From Cupriavidus necator N-1 (GTDB lineage Bacteria > Pseudomonadota > Gammaproteobacteria > Burkholderiales > Burkholderiaceae): 64,000 nt of DNA. The stretch spans positions 248,001 through 312,000 of the forward strand of contig NC_015726.1 in assembly GCF_000219215.1 (NCBI RefSeq). Direction: 5' to 3'. Shown piece by piece: positions 36,509-45,910 of this stretch (position 1 is its first letter; each line of letters starts with the position of its first letter). Both the position numbers and the translations under genes were made by a program. The notes beneath the pieces were generated by a model, which was not told the DNA's origin, made no database searches, and was given only the letters and a program-made list of their open reading frames with translations.

Positions 36509-37906
36509 ATGAGCTTGTTTCGAACCAAGGACATCGACGCGATGCTGGCCGTCGCGCGCGATGACGGCCTGAAGAAGGTGCTGGGTCCGATCGACCTGGT
36601 GATGATGGGCATCGGCGCCATCATCGGCACCGGCATTTTCGTGCTGACCGGCACCGGCGCGCTGACCGCGGGGCCGGCGCTGACGGTGTCGTTTGTGATC
36701 GCGGCGCTGTCGTGCGGCTTTGCCGCGCTGTGCTACGCGGAGTTCGCTTCGGCGATCCCGGTGTCGGGATCGATCTATACGTACAGTTATGCCACGCTGG
36801 GCGAGATTGTCGCGTGGATGATCGGCTGGGACCTGCTGCTGGAATACGGGCTGGCTACGTCCGCCGTGTCGGTGGGATGGTCGGGCTACTTCCAGTCGCT
36901 GATGGCGGGCTTCGGGCTGAAGCTGCCGGCGGCGCTGAGCGCGGCGCCAGGGTCCGTGCCGGGGGTGAAGACCATGCTGAACCTGCCGGCGTGCCTGATC
37001 ATGCTGGCCATCACCTGGGTGGTGTCGTACGGCGTGCGCGAATCCACGCGCATCAACAACCTGATGGTGGCGATCAAGATCGGCGTGGTGCTGCTGTTTA
37101 TCGCGGTGGGCGTGTGGCATGTGCAGCCGGCCAACTGGCAGCCGTTCGCGCCATTCGGCTTTGCCGGCATCTTCAATGCGGCGGCGCTGGTGTTCTTTGC
37201 CTTTATCGGCTTCGACGCGGTGACCTCGGCCGCGGAAGAGGTGCGCAACCCGCGCCGCGACCTGCCGATCGGCATCATCGGTTCGCTGGCGGTGTGCACG
37301 GTGCTGTATGTGGTGGTGGCCGCCATCATGACCGGCATCGTGCCGTTCGCGAAGTTTGCCGGCGTGGACCACCCGGTCTCGCTGGCGCTGCAGTTCGCGG
37401 GCCAGAACTGGGTGGCCGGCTTTGTCGACCTGGGCGCAATCCTGGGCATGACCACGGTGATCCTGGTGATGACCTATGGCCAGACCCGCGTGATCTTTGC
37501 GATGTCGCGCGACGGCCTGCTGCCCGAGCGGTTGTCTTCCGTGCACCCGGTGCATGCCACGCCGTATTTCGCCACCTGGACCGTCGGCATCGTGTTTGCC
37601 GCGATTGCCGCCTTCGTGCCGCTGAACGTGCTGGCCGAACTGATCAATATCGGCACGCTGGCGGCCTTCACGCTGATCTCGGTGGCGGTGCTGGTGCTAC
37701 GCAAGACGCGCCCGGAACTACCGCGCGCATTTCGCTGCCCGGGCGTGCCGGTGGTGCCGCTGCTGTCAATCGGCTTCTGCCTGTTCCTGATGGCACACCT
37801 GCAGGCGCTGACCTGGATTGCCTTCCTGGTGTGGCTGGCGGTGGGGCTGGTGATCTACTTCGGCTACGCGCGGCGCAATGCCGTGCTGCATAACCACGGC
37901 GGCTGA
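36509..37906 (+). CDS. APC family amino acid permease
   Basis: A 465-residue, 12-TM permease of the cationic amino acid transporter-like APC branch. The conserved TM1 is GIGAIIGTGIFVLTGTGA and TM3 has the SGSIYTYSYATLGEIVAW motif. The TM6 unwound segment reads FFAFIGFDAVTSAAEE. The ATG at 36509 follows CAGGGAGTCTGA. A convergent MocR regulator gene begins 6 bp after its stop. The amino acid specificity is not readable. Confidence 0.92.
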   Translation: MSLFRTKDIDAMLAVARDDGLKKVLGPIDLVMMGIGAIIGTGIFVLTGTGALTAGPALTVSFVIAALSCGFAALCYAEFASAIPVSGSIYTYSYATLGEIVAWMIGWDLLLEYGLATSAVSVGWSGYFQSLMAGFGLKLPAALSAAPGSVPGVKTMLNLPACLIMLAITWVVSYGVRESTRINNLMVAIKIGVVLLFIAVGVWHVQPANWQPFAPFGFAGIFNAAALVFFAFIGFDAVTSAAEEVRNPRRDLPIGIIGSLAVCTVLYVVVAAIMTGIVPFAKFAGVDHPVSLALQFAGQNWVAGFVDLGAILGMTTVILVMTYGQTRVIFAMSRDGLLPERLSSVHPVHATPYFATWTVGIVFAAIAAFVPLNVLAELINIGTLAAFTLISVAVLVLRKTRPELPRAFRCPGVPVVPLLSIGFCLFLMAHLQALTWIAFLVWLAVGLVIYFGYARRNAVLHNHGG

Positions 37907-37912
37907 GCGCCT

Positions 37913-39319
37913 TCAGCTGCCGCGCCCGGCCGCGGCCTTCATGAAGGCCACCGCGCGCGGCTCGTTGGCGTAGGCGGCGTTGATCCGGATCCATGCCGAG
38001 GTCTCGCCGCCCGGGCGGAAGTAGTTGCCCGGGGCCAGCGTCACGCCGTATGCCTCGCCCAGCGTCACTAGTTCGCGCGAATCCTCGATGCCGGGCGGGC
38101 GTGCCCACAGGAAGTTGCCGCCGGACGGCTGGCAGAACACCTCCCAGCCGTTGCCGGTCAGCTGCCGCACGGCATTGGCGGAGGCCTCGCGCACGCGCAG
38201 GCGCAGCCGCTCCACATATTTGCGGTAGCCGCCGCGTTCCAGCAGCGCCGCCGTCACCGCCTCGGCGAAGTGCGAGCCGGCCACGCTGGTCAGCACCTTC
38301 ACATCGACCAGGTCCTTGACCAGCGCCTTGTCGGCCACCAGGTAGCCGACCCGCAGCGAGGCCGACACCGTCTTGGAAAAGCCGCCGATGTAGATCACGT
38401 GCTCAAGCTGGTCCAGCGTGGCCAGTCGGTCGGTGAAATGGGTCTGGAAGTCCGAGAAGATGTCGTCCTCGACAAAGCGGAAGCCATGCCGGCGCGCCAG
38501 CTCCAGCAGCCGGAATGCCACCGGCGGCGCCAGCGTCGACCCGGTCGGGTTCTGCAGCACGCTGTTGGTGAAGAACAGCTTGGGCTTGTGCTGGCGCAGC
38601 AGCGCCTCGGTGGCGTCCGGGTCGGGGCCGTTGGCCGTGTGCGGCACGCCCACCAGTTGCACCCCATGCAGCCGCAGCAGGCCGAACAAGTTGTAGTAGC
38701 CGGGATCTTCCACGAACACCGTATCGCCGGGCTTGAGCAGGTGGCGCACCACCAGGTCCAGCGCCTGGCTGGCACCGGTGGTGATCAGCACTTGCGGCAG
38801 TTCGGCGGCGATGCCCAGCTGGCGCACGCGCAGCAACACCTGGCGGCGCAGTTCCGGATGCCCCATCGGCGTGGCGTAGTGGATCACGCTGTCGATTTCG
38901 TTGCGCGAGATCGCGCGGATCGCCTGCGTCAGCCCCTCAACGTCGCGCCAGGTTTCCGGCACAAAGCCGCCGGCCAGCTTGAGCGTGCCGCTGGGGTGGT
39001 TGAACTGCTCGAGGATGTGGTCGGAAAGATCCTCGGCCAGGCTCGGATCCGACCAGCCGCACGCTGAGCGCCCCGCCAGCGGACTGTCCGCCACATAGAA
39101 GCCCGAACCCTGGCGCGAATCCAGCAGCCCCTGCGATACCAGTCGGTCATAGGCTTCGATCACCGGGAAGCGGCTGATGCCGTTCGCGGCTGCCAGCTGA
39201 CGGATCGACGGCAGCTTTGCGCCGGGCCGAGCCTCGCGGTTGCCGATCCACGACTTCACGCCGTTGACGATCTGATCGGTCAGTGGAATTCCGGTAGAAG
39301 CATCTAAGATTAGTTTCAT
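37913..39319 (-). CDS. MocR-type regulator (GntR HTH fused to aminotransferase fold)
   Basis: A 468-residue MocR protein. The GntR winged helix is LPSIRQLAAANGISRFPVIEAYDRLVSQG (about residues 40-68). The aminotransferase domain carries the PLP lysine in YIGGFSKTVSASLRVGYL. It is convergent with the APC permease and divergent from the DUF2917 gene. Three ACTGT-type sites lie just upstream of its start, so autoregulation is likely. Similar to but distinct from the MocR at 26818. Confidence 0.92.
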   Translation of the reverse strand: MKLILDASTGIPLTDQIVNGVKSWIGNREARPGAKLPSIRQLAAANGISRFPVIEAYDRLVSQGLLDSRQGSGFYVADSPLAGRSACGWSDPSLAEDLSDHILEQFNHPSGTLKLAGGFVPETWRDVEGLTQAIRAISRNEIDSVIHYATPMGHPELRRQVLLRVRQLGIAAELPQVLITTGASQALDLVVRHLLKPGDTVFVEDPGYYNLFGLLRLHGVQLVGVPHTANGPDPDATEALLRQHKPKLFFTNSVLQNPTGSTLAPPVAFRLLELARRHGFRFVEDDIFSDFQTHFTDRLATLDQLEHVIYIGGFSKTVSASLRVGYLVADKALVKDLVDVKVLTSVAGSHFAEAVTAALLERGGYRKYVERLRLRVREASANAVRQLTGNGWEVFCQPSGGNFLWARPPGIEDSRELVTLGEAYGVTLAPGNYFRPGGETSAWIRINAAYANEPRAVAFMKAAAGRGS

Positions 39320-39369
39320 AAGGCAGGGCAGCCGGGGGAAACCGGAGGACGCAACTGTCAGGGAAAACT

Positions 39370-39407
39370 ACTGAACAGTTCATCGAAAACTGTTCACAAC
39401 TGTACAT
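39370..39407. promoter_or_regulatory. ACTGT repeats upstream of mocR, candidate autoregulatory operator
   Basis: Two abutting 10-bp direct repeats, AACTGTTCAC (39388-39397) and AACTGTACAT (39398-39407), and an inverted relative ACTGAACAGTT (39370-39380). The array starts 50 bp upstream of the mocR start and lies before the DUF2917 gene. Tandem direct repeats are the usual MocR operator form. Confidence 0.55.
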
Positions 39408-39528
39408 GGGATTGTAGTGAGGGATGCGAATAATGGAAGCGTGGCGGAGAAAGGCGCCGGCTCCTGTGGTCATTCGGCATCCAGGAGTCGGCACCGGACC
39501 AGACCGCCGGGCTGATGAGGAGTGCGAC

Positions 39529-39867
39529 ATGCGCGAACTACGGACTTTCGAACTGGACGAGCCCGGACAGCCAGTGAGCTGGCGCGCCGGTTACGGGCAG
39601 ACCGTCTGCGCGGCGGCGGGCAAGCTGTGGGTGACGGTGGAAGGCAATCCCACTGACATCTGGCTGGAGCCGGGCGCCGAACTGCCGTTGCCGGAGGGCT
39701 ACCGGGTGTGGCTGTCGGGCGATGGCGCGGGCGCGCGCTTCGCGCTGGCCCAGGTGCCGGCGCCGTGGTCGCTGCGGCGGCTGGCGGCGTGGCTGCGGGC
39801 GATGCGGCACCGGGTGGAGGAGCACAGCACCGATGCGTTCGGGGAGTGCCCGAGGATCTGGGCCTGA
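39529..39867 (+). CDS. DUF2917 family protein
   Basis: A 112-residue protein starting at ATG 39529 after GATGAGGAGTG. The core RAGYGQTVCAAAGKLWVTVEGNPTDIWLEPG and the LPEGYRVWLSG turn match DUF2917, a small cupin-like domain of unknown function. The C-terminal part is Arg-rich. It is divergent from the second mocR gene and followed by a clear terminator. Confidence 0.8.
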   Translation: MRELRTFELDEPGQPVSWRAGYGQTVCAAAGKLWVTVEGNPTDIWLEPGAELPLPEGYRVWLSGDGAGARFALAQVPAPWSLRRLAAWLRAMRHRVEEHSTDAFGECPRIWA

Positions 39868-39892
39868 GCGGCCACTCACGCTGTGCCGGAAC

Positions 39893-39918
39893 GGCCACCT
39901 GCGGGTGGCCTTTTGTTT
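39893..39918 (+). terminator. Terminator after the DUF2917 gene
   Basis: Arms GGCCACC (39893-39899) and GGTGGCC (39904-39910) are followed by TTTTGTTT, 26 bp after the stop codon. A standard intrinsic terminator. Confidence 0.85.
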
Positions 39919-40010
39919 GCCCGGGGGCTTGCGCGGCGCCTGCCGCGGGCGCCTACTCTATAAGGACTGCCCCGCCCCACGCACGCCGGTATCGGGTTCC
40001 GCCCCATTGC

Positions 40011-40037
40011 TTTACGTTAACGTCAACTTCATATAAT
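40011..40037 (+). promoter_or_regulatory. Palindromic operator and -10 box upstream of icmF
   Basis: TTTACGTTAACGTCAAC (40011-40027) is a near-perfect palindrome with the core ACGTTAACGT (40014-40023), directly before a consensus TATAAT (40032-40037). It resembles operators reported for LiuR-type MerR regulators of branched-chain amino acid and acyl-CoA catabolism. The site would cover the -35 region, so repression is the likely mode. The cognate regulator is not in the window. Confidence 0.5.
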
Positions 40038-40147
40038 CGATCGGCCCCGACCCGGGGCCCAGCCCGCGCATTTGCAGCCAAGCCGGCACAGAACGGCACG
40101 TCCGGCGCACGCCGCGGCAGCAGCCAACACCAGAATCGGTGGAGACA

Positions 40148-43100
40148 ATGACCGACCTTTCCGATGTGCATGATGTGCGCCGCGGTGCGCCCCAGCCCAA
40201 GCCCACTGTGCAAGGCCGCGGTCCGGTCAACAAGGTGCGCTTTGTCACGGCGGCGTCGCTGTTCGATGGCCATGACGCCTCGATCAACATCATGCGCCGC
40301 ATCCTGCAGTCGCATGGCTGCGAGGTGGTCCACCTCGGCCACAACCGCTCGGTCGAGGAAGTGGTGACGGCGGCGCTGCAGGAAGACGCGCAGGGCATCG
40401 CGATTTCCAGCTACCAGGGGGGACATGTCGAGTTCTTCAAGTACATGGTCGACCTGCTGCGCGAGAAGGGCGGCGAGCACATTCAGGTCTTTGGCGGTGG
40501 CGGCGGCGTGATCGTGCCGGACGAGATCCGCGAGCTGCAGGCCTACGGCGTGGCGCGCATCTTCAGCCCCGAGGACGGCCAGCGCATGGGCCTGGCCGGC
40601 ATGATTGCCGACATGGTGCAGCGCTGCGACATCGACCTATCGCGCTATGCACCGGCCACGCTTGAACCTGTCACCGGCGGCGACCGCCGTGCGCTGGCGC
40701 AATTGATTACGGCGCTGGAGAACGGCAAGGCCGATCCGGCGCTGGTGGACGCGATGCATGCGCAGGCAAAGCAGGCATCGATTCCGGTGCTCGGCATCAC
40801 CGGCACCGGCGGCGCCGGCAAGTCGTCACTGACCGACGAACTGATCCGCCGCTTCCGGCTGGACCAGCAGGATGCGCTCTCCATCGCCGTGATCTCGATC
40901 GACCCGTCGCGGCGCAAGTCTGGCGGCGCGCTGCTGGGCGACCGCATCCGCATGAACGCGATCAACCACCCGAACATCTTCATGCGCTCGATGGCGACGC
41001 GCGAGGCGGGCTCGGAGATCTCGCAGGCGCTGCCGGACGTGATCGCCGCGTGCAAGGTGGCCGGTTTCGACCTGGTGATCGTCGAGACCTCGGGCATCGG
41101 TCAGGGCGATGCAGCCATCGTGCCGCACGTGGACCTGTCGCTCTATGTAATGACGCCCGAGTTCGGCGCGGCCAGCCAGCTCGAGAAGATCGACATGCTG
41201 GACTTTGCCGACTTCGTCGCCATCAACAAGTTCGACCGCAAGGGCGCGCAGGACGCGTGGCGCGATGTGGCCAAGCAGGTGCAGCGCAACCGCGAGCAAT
41301 GGCATGGCAAGGCCGAAGACATGCCGGTCTACGGCACGCAGGCGTCGCGCTTCAATGACGATGGCGTGACCATGCTGTACCAGGGACTGCGCGCGGCGCT
41401 GGCCGAACGCGGCCTGAAGCTGCAGCCGGGCGTGCTGCCGGCGCAGGCGGGGCGCATCTCCACCGGCCAGAATGTGATCGTGCCGCCGGCGCGCAGCCGC
41501 TACCTGGCGGAACTGGCAGACACGGTGCGCGGCTACCACCGCCGCGTGATGACGCAAAGCCGCCTAGCACGCGAGCGCCAGCAGCTGCGTGAATCGAGCC
41601 GCATGCTGCAGGCCGCGCAAGGCGATGGCGCGGCGCTGGACGCGCTGGCCGCCGAACGCGAGAGCGCGCTGGGCCAGGTCGAGCGCAAGCTGCTGGCGAT
41701 GTGGCCCCAGATGCGCGAAGCCTACAGCGGCGACGAATACGTGGTCAGGATCCGCGACAAGGAGATCCGCACGGGGCTGGTCACCACCACGTTGTCCGGC
41801 ACCAAGGTGCGCAAGGTGGTGCTGCCGCGCTTCGAGGATGACGGCGAGGTGCTGAAGTGGCTGATGCGCGAGAACGTGCCCGGCAGCTTCCCCTACACCG
41901 CCGGCGTGTTCGCCTTCAAGCGCGAGAACGAGGACCCCACGCGCATGTTCGCCGGCGAGGGCGATGCCTTCCGCACCAACCGCCGCTTCAAGCTGGTGTC
42001 CGAAGGCATGGATGCCAAGCGCCTGTCGACGGCGTTCGACTCGGTCACGCTGTATGGCGAAGACCCGCACGTGCGCCCCGACATCTACGGCAAGGTCGGC
42101 AACTCCGGCGTGTCGATCGCCACGCTCGACGACCTGAAGGTGCTGTACGACGGCTTCGACCTGACCAGCCCGAGCACCTCGGTGTCGATGACCATCAACG
42201 GCCCGGCCCCGACCATCCTGGCGATGTTCATGAACACCGCCATCGACCAGCAGCTCGACAAGTTCCGCGCCGACAATCAGCGCGAGCCCACCGCAGACGA
42301 GGAAGCCAAGATCCGCGCCTGGGTGCTGCAGAACGTGCGCGGCACGGTGCAGGCGGACATCCTCAAGGAAGACCAGGGCCAGAACACCTGCATCTTCTCC
42401 ACCGAGTTCTCGCTCAAGGTGATGGGTGATATCCAGGAGTACTTTGTCCACCACCAGGTGCGCAACTTCTACTCGGTGTCGATCTCCGGCTACCACATCG
42501 CCGAGGCCGGCGCGAACCCGATCTCGCAGCTGGCGTTCACGCTGTCCAACGGCTTCACCTATGTGGAGGCGTACCTGGCGCGCGGCATGCATATCGATGA
42601 TTTCGCGCCCAACCTGTCGTTCTTCTTCTCCAACGGCATGGACCCCGAGTACGGCGTGCTGGGCCGCGTGGCGCGCCGCATCTGGGCCGTGACCATGCGC
42701 GACAAGTACGGCGCCAACGAGCGCAGCCAGAAGCTCAAGTACCACATTCAGACCTCGGGCCGCTCGCTGCATGCGCAGGAGATCGACTTCAACGATATCC
42801 GCACCACGCTGCAGGCGCTGATCGCGATCTACGACAACTGCAATTCGCTGCACACCAACGCCTACGACGAGGCCATCACCACGCCCACCGGCGAGTCGGT
42901 GCGCCGCGCGCTGGCGATCCAGCTGATCATCAACCGCGAGTGGGGCGTGGCCAAATGCGAGAACCCCAACCAGGGCAGCTTCCTGATGGAAGAGCTGACC
43001 GACCTGGTGGAAGAGGCGGTGCTGCAGGAGTTCGAGCGCATCGCCGAGCGCGGCGGCGTGCTGGGCGCGATGGAGACCGGCTACCAGCGCGGCAAGATCC

Positions 43101-43438
43101 AGGAAGAGTCGCTTTACTACGAGCAGCTCAAGCACGACGGCACGCTGCCCATCATCGGCGTGAACACGTTCCGCAACCCGGACGGCGACCCGACCCCGCA
43201 GAAGCTGGAACTGGCGCGCTCCAGCGAGGCCGAGAAGCTGAGCCAGCTCGACCGCCTGCAGGCGTTCCAGCAGGCCCATGCGGCCGAGGCCCCGGCCATG
43301 CTGGCGCAGTTGCGCCAGGCGGTGATCGACAACCAGAACGTATTCGCGGTGCTGATGGACGCAGTGCGGGTTTGCTCGCTGGGGCAGATCACGCACGCGC
43401 TGTTCGAGGTGGGCGGGCAATACCGGCGCAATATGTAG
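40148..43438 (+). CDS. icmF: Fused isobutyryl-CoA mutase IcmF (B12-dependent mutase with G-protein chaperone)
   Basis: A 1096-residue fusion interconverting isobutyryl-CoA and butyryl-CoA (some members also pivalyl- and isovaleryl-CoA). Order: B12-binding domain with DGHDAS (about residues 37-42, His cobalt ligand) and GGGGGVI; MeaI-like GTPase with P-loop [12 protein letters not shown] and NKFD; then the large mutase barrel with CoA/substrate segments such as [14 protein letters not shown]. The ATG at 40148 follows GGTGGAGACA; GTG 40139 is an alternative. Length matches characterised Cupriavidus IcmF. Downstream are HIT and 3-hydroxybutyryl-CoA dehydrogenase genes, consistent with a short-chain acyl-CoA theme. 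Confidence 0.96.
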   Translation: MTDLSDVHDVRRGAPQPKPTVQGRGPVNKVRFVTAASLFDGHDASINIMRRILQSHGCEVVHLGHNRSVEEVVTAALQEDAQGIAISSYQGGHVEFFKYMVDLLREKGGEHIQVFGGGGGVIVPDEIRELQAYGVARIFSPEDGQRMGLAGMIADMVQRCDIDLSRYAPATLEPVTGGDRRALAQLITALENGKADPALVDAMHAQAKQASIPVLGITGTGGAGKSSLTDELIRRFRLDQQDALSIAVISIDPSRRKSGGALLGDRIRMNAINHPNIFMRSMATREAGSEISQALPDVIAACKVAGFDLVIVETSGIGQGDAAIVPHVDLSLYVMTPEFGAASQLEKIDMLDFADFVAINKFDRKGAQDAWRDVAKQVQRNREQWHGKAEDMPVYGTQASRFNDDGVTMLYQGLRAALAERGLKLQPGVLPAQAGRISTGQNVIVPPARSRYLAELADTVRGYHRRVMTQSRLARERQQLRESSRMLQAAQGDGAALDALAAERESALGQVERKLLAMWPQMREAYSGDEYVVRIRDKEIRTGLVTTTLSGTKVRKVVLPRFEDDGEVLKWLMRENVPGSFPYTAGVFAFKRENEDPTRMFAGEGDAFRTNRRFKLVSEGMDAKRLSTAFDSVTLYGEDPHVRPDIYGKVGNSGVSIATLDDLKVLYDGFDLTSPSTSVSMTINGPAPTILAMFMNTAIDQQLDKFRADNQREPTADEEAKIRAWVLQNVRGTVQADILKEDQGQNTCIFSTEFSLKVMGDIQEYFVHHQVRNFYSVSISGYHIAEAGANPISQLAFTLSNGFTYVEAYLARGMHIDDFAPNLSFFFSNGMDPEYGVLGRVARRIWAVTMRDKYGANERSQKLKYHIQTSGRSLHAQEIDFNDIRTTLQALIAIYDNCNSLHTNAYDEAITTPTGESVRRALAIQLIINREWGVAKCENPNQGSFLMEELTDLVEEAVLQEFERIAERGGVLGAMETGYQRGKIQEESLYYEQLKHDGTLPIIGVNTFRNPDGDPTPQKLELARSSEAEKLSQLDRLQAFQQAHAAEAPAMLAQLRQAVIDNQNVFAVLMDAVRVCSLGQITHALFEVGGQYRRNM

Positions 43439-43579
43439 AGCCGGCGGCACCGCGTAGCAAGCAGTGCCCGATTACCGCGCAGGGCGGCCGCAGTGAAGGG
43501 CCGCCCTGCGTTACACTCGAAGGCTGTGCCGGCGCCCGCGCCACGGCAAACGTATTCGAGACAAAGCAAGCCAAAGATC

Positions 43580-44017
43580 ATGGACACCCAGTACAACCCG
43601 ACCAATATCTTCGCGAAGATCCTGCGCGGCGAGCTGCCGTGCATCAAGGTCTACGAGGACGACGACACCATCGCCTTCATGGACATCATGCCGCAGGCCG
43701 ACGGCCATACGCTGGTGGTGCCCAAGGAAGCCGCGGTCAACCTGTTCGACCTGTCCGAGCAGGGCGCGCAGGCCGCCATCGTTGCCACGCAGCGGGTGGC
43801 GCGCGCGGTGCGCGCGGCGTTTGCGCCCGACGGCATCTCCATCGGCCAGTTCAACGGCGCGGCCGCGGGCCAGACCGTGCCGCACGTGCATTTCCATATC
43901 GTGCCGCGCTATGCCGACAGTGCCCTGCGCGGCCACGCGCGCGAGATGCAGGACCCGGAACAGCTCAAGGGCCATGCCGAGCGCATCATTGCCGCGCTGC
44001 GCGAGCAGGGCGCCTGA
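43580..44017 (+). CDS. HIT family protein
   Basis: A 145-residue histidine-triad nucleotide hydrolase. The triad reads HVHFHIVPRY near residues 102-111, and IFAKILRGELPCIKVYEDD is the typical N-terminus. These enzymes split AMP from phosphoramidates or adenylates. ATG 43580 begins MDTQYNPTN. It lies between icmF and the hydroxybutyryl-CoA dehydrogenase gene on the same strand, but a direct metabolic link is not evident. Confidence 0.93.
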   Translation: MDTQYNPTNIFAKILRGELPCIKVYEDDDTIAFMDIMPQADGHTLVVPKEAAVNLFDLSEQGAQAAIVATQRVARAVRAAFAPDGISIGQFNGAAAGQTVPHVHFHIVPRYADSALRGHAREMQDPEQLKGHAERIIAALREQGA

Positions 44018-44069
44018 ACCCGCGCCTGAACCGATTTATCAGCAATCCAACCAAGCAGAGGAAGACAAG

Positions 44070-44924
44070 ATGAGCATCAGGACAGTGGGCATCGTCGGTG
44101 CCGGCACCATGGGCAATGGCATCGCCCAGGCCTGCGCAGTGGTAGGTCTCAACGTGGTGATGGTCGACATCAGCGATGCCGCCGTGCAGAAGGGTGTTGC
44201 CACCGTGGCGGGCAGCCTGGACCGGCTGATCAAAAAGGAAAAGCTGACCGAGGCCGACAAGGCCAGCGCGCTGGCGCGCATCAAGGGCAGCACCTCGTAC
44301 GACGATCTCAAGGCCACTGATATCGTGATCGAGGCCGCGACCGAGAACTACGACCTGAAGGTCAAGATTCTCAAGCAGATCGACAGCATCGTCGGCGAGA
44401 ACGTGATCATCGCGTCCAACACCTCGTCGATCTCGATCACCAAGCTGGCCGCCGTGACCTCGCGCGCCGACCGCTTTATCGGCATGCACTTCTTCAACCC
44501 GGTGCCGGTGATGGCGCTGGTGGAACTGATCCGCGGCCTGCAGACCAGCGACACCACCCATGCCGCCGTCGAGGCCCTGTCGAAGCAGCTCGGCAAGTAC
44601 CCGATCACGGTCAGGAACAGCCCGGGCTTCGTCGTCAACCGCATCCTGTGCCCGATGATCAACGAGGCCTTCTGCGTGCTGGGCGAAGGCCTGGCCTCGC
44701 CGGAAGAGATCGACGAAGGCATGAAGCTGGGTTGCAACCACCCCATCGGGCCGCTGGCACTGGCCGACATGATCGGCCTGGACACCATGCTGGCCGTGAT
44801 GGAGGTGCTGTACACGGAGTTTGCCGATCCGAAGTACCGTCCGGCCATGCTGCTGCGTGAGATGGTGGCCGCGGGCTACCTGGGCCGCAAGACGGGCCGC
44901 GGGGTGTACGTCTATAGCAAGTAA
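44070..44924 (+). CDS. paaH: 3-hydroxybutyryl-CoA dehydrogenase
   Basis: A 284-residue NAD(P)-dependent dehydrogenase interconverting 3-hydroxybutyryl-CoA and acetoacetyl-CoA. The Rossmann motif is GIVGAGTMGNGIAQ (residues 8-21). The catalytic histidine is in MHFFNPVPVM, and the C-terminal domain has NSPGFVVNRIL and HPIGPLALADMIGLD. A CAGAGGAAGACAAG ribosome site precedes ATG 44070. It matches PaaH1 of Cupriavidus necator in type and length. A strong terminator follows. Confidence 0.94.
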   Translation: MSIRTVGIVGAGTMGNGIAQACAVVGLNVVMVDISDAAVQKGVATVAGSLDRLIKKEKLTEADKASALARIKGSTSYDDLKATDIVIEAATENYDLKVKILKQIDSIVGENVIIASNTSSISITKLAAVTSRADRFIGMHFFNPVPVMALVELIRGLQTSDTTHAAVEALSKQLGKYPITVRNSPGFVVNRILCPMINEAFCVLGEGLASPEEIDEGMKLGCNHPIGPLALADMIGLDTMLAVMEVLYTEFADPKYRPAMLLREMVAAGYLGRKTGRGVYVYSK

Positions 44925-44949
44925 GCTGCCCGGCACTTGCCGCGTGGCA

Positions 44950-44982
44950 CGGCGGCCGCCTGCGGGCGGCCGCCGCTTTTTC
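44950..44982 (+). terminator. Terminator after paaH
   Basis: GC-rich hairpin with arms GGCGGCCGCC and GGCGGCCGCC around TGCG, followed by GCTTTTTCC. It ends the icmF-HIT-paaH gene run. Confidence 0.88.
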
Positions 44983-45106
44983 CGGTGCCGGTTCCGGTCG
45001 CCGCCAAATCCCGCTTACACGGCGTTATATGCCGAAACACTCCGCCGCATCCGGTAACAGGAATGCGCGGTAGAGTGCCCATTCCGTTTACGACAAGACA
45101 AACTTC

Positions 45107-45439
45107 ATGGCTCACCCGATTCTCTTTGCTGCGCTGCTCGCGGGCGCAATGTCCCTGCTGGCGGCCCGTTCGGCGATGGCTCATGTGGATGTGGGCGTGC
45201 AGGTCGGCGCGCCGGTCTATGTGGCCCCGGCCCCTGTGTATGTGGCGCCTCCGCCGCCCGTGGTCTATGCGCCGCGCTACCACGGCTGGCATGGCGACCG
45301 CTATTGGGACGGACGCCGCTGGTATGGCCGCGGTGAGTGGCGCGGGCGGCATCACCACTCTCATCACTATCGGGACTACGATCGCCATTACGGGCGCGGC
45401 CACGGCCATGGGCACGGGCACCGCGGCCACGGCCACTGA
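45107..45439 (+). CDS. Exported PXPV-like, His/Arg/Gly-rich protein
   Basis: A 110-residue protein with a signal peptide (cleavage after ARSAMA). The mature part starts with Val/Pro repeats (VYVAPAPVYVAPPPPV, PXPV type), then a Trp/Tyr/Arg segment, and ends in a His/Gly/Arg-rich tail with HGHGHGHRGHGH. Such proteins are abundant in Cupriavidus and have no known function. The His tail suggests metal binding. It stands alone between two terminator-separated units. Confidence 0.75.
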   Translation: MAHPILFAALLAGAMSLLAARSAMAHVDVGVQVGAPVYVAPAPVYVAPPPPVVYAPRYHGWHGDRYWDGRRWYGRGEWRGRHHHSHHYRDYDRHYGRGHGHGHGHRGHGH

Positions 45440-45486
45440 CCCTCTCGCCGGCTGACGCGCCGCCACGACGCGGCGCGTCGCGGCGT

Positions 45487-45909
45487 TCAGCGCAGCAGCA
45501 CCAGACGCGGCACCGCGTCCGCGCCGCTCCAGACCACCGCGTTCTGTTCGTATTTCTCGCCGAGTGCCCGGGCATCCTCCAGCGACAGCCCCGGCACCAG
45601 GAAGCTCGGCTCTGCCGGCCAGCCGTTGGCAGGATGCTCGCCGGCGGCTTCGATTGCGCGCAACCCCATCTTTGCCACGTCCCGCGCCAGCGCCTGCTGG
45701 CGCCGTGCGTTGGCGTCGTCGTCGCAGCGCAGGCTGAACGGGTTGGCGGCGGTAATGAAGGCGCTCGATGCCACGCCCAGCGCGCGGTGCAGCGCCGCCA
45801 GCGGGGCGCTGGGTTGGTCTACCCGCAATATCATCGGCAGGTCGCCCAGCACGCGGTAATGCGTCTCGCGATAGGCCTGCAGCGTGGCGGCATCGATGGC
45901 GCTGGCCAT
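45487..45909 (-). CDS. DUF3293 domain protein
   Basis: A 140-residue protein beginning MASAIDAATLQAYRETHYRVL, with AFITAANPFS in the middle and SFLVPGLSLEDARALGEKYEQNAVVW, which I match to DUF3293. Its start lies one base after the stop of the Crp-type regulator gene on the same strand, so the two are translationally linked. Function unknown. Confidence 0.82.
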   Translation of the reverse strand: MASAIDAATLQAYRETHYRVLGDLPMILRVDQPSAPLAALHRALGVASSAFITAANPFSLRCDDDANARRQQALARDVAKMGLRAIEAAGEHPANGWPAEPSFLVPGLSLEDARALGEKYEQNAVVWSGADAVPRLVLLR

Positions 45910-45910
45910 G

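Noticed and set aside
41564..43450. A 628-residue minus-strand frame across icmF
   Set aside because: Antisense to a highly conserved gene; composition typical of reversed GC-rich codons.
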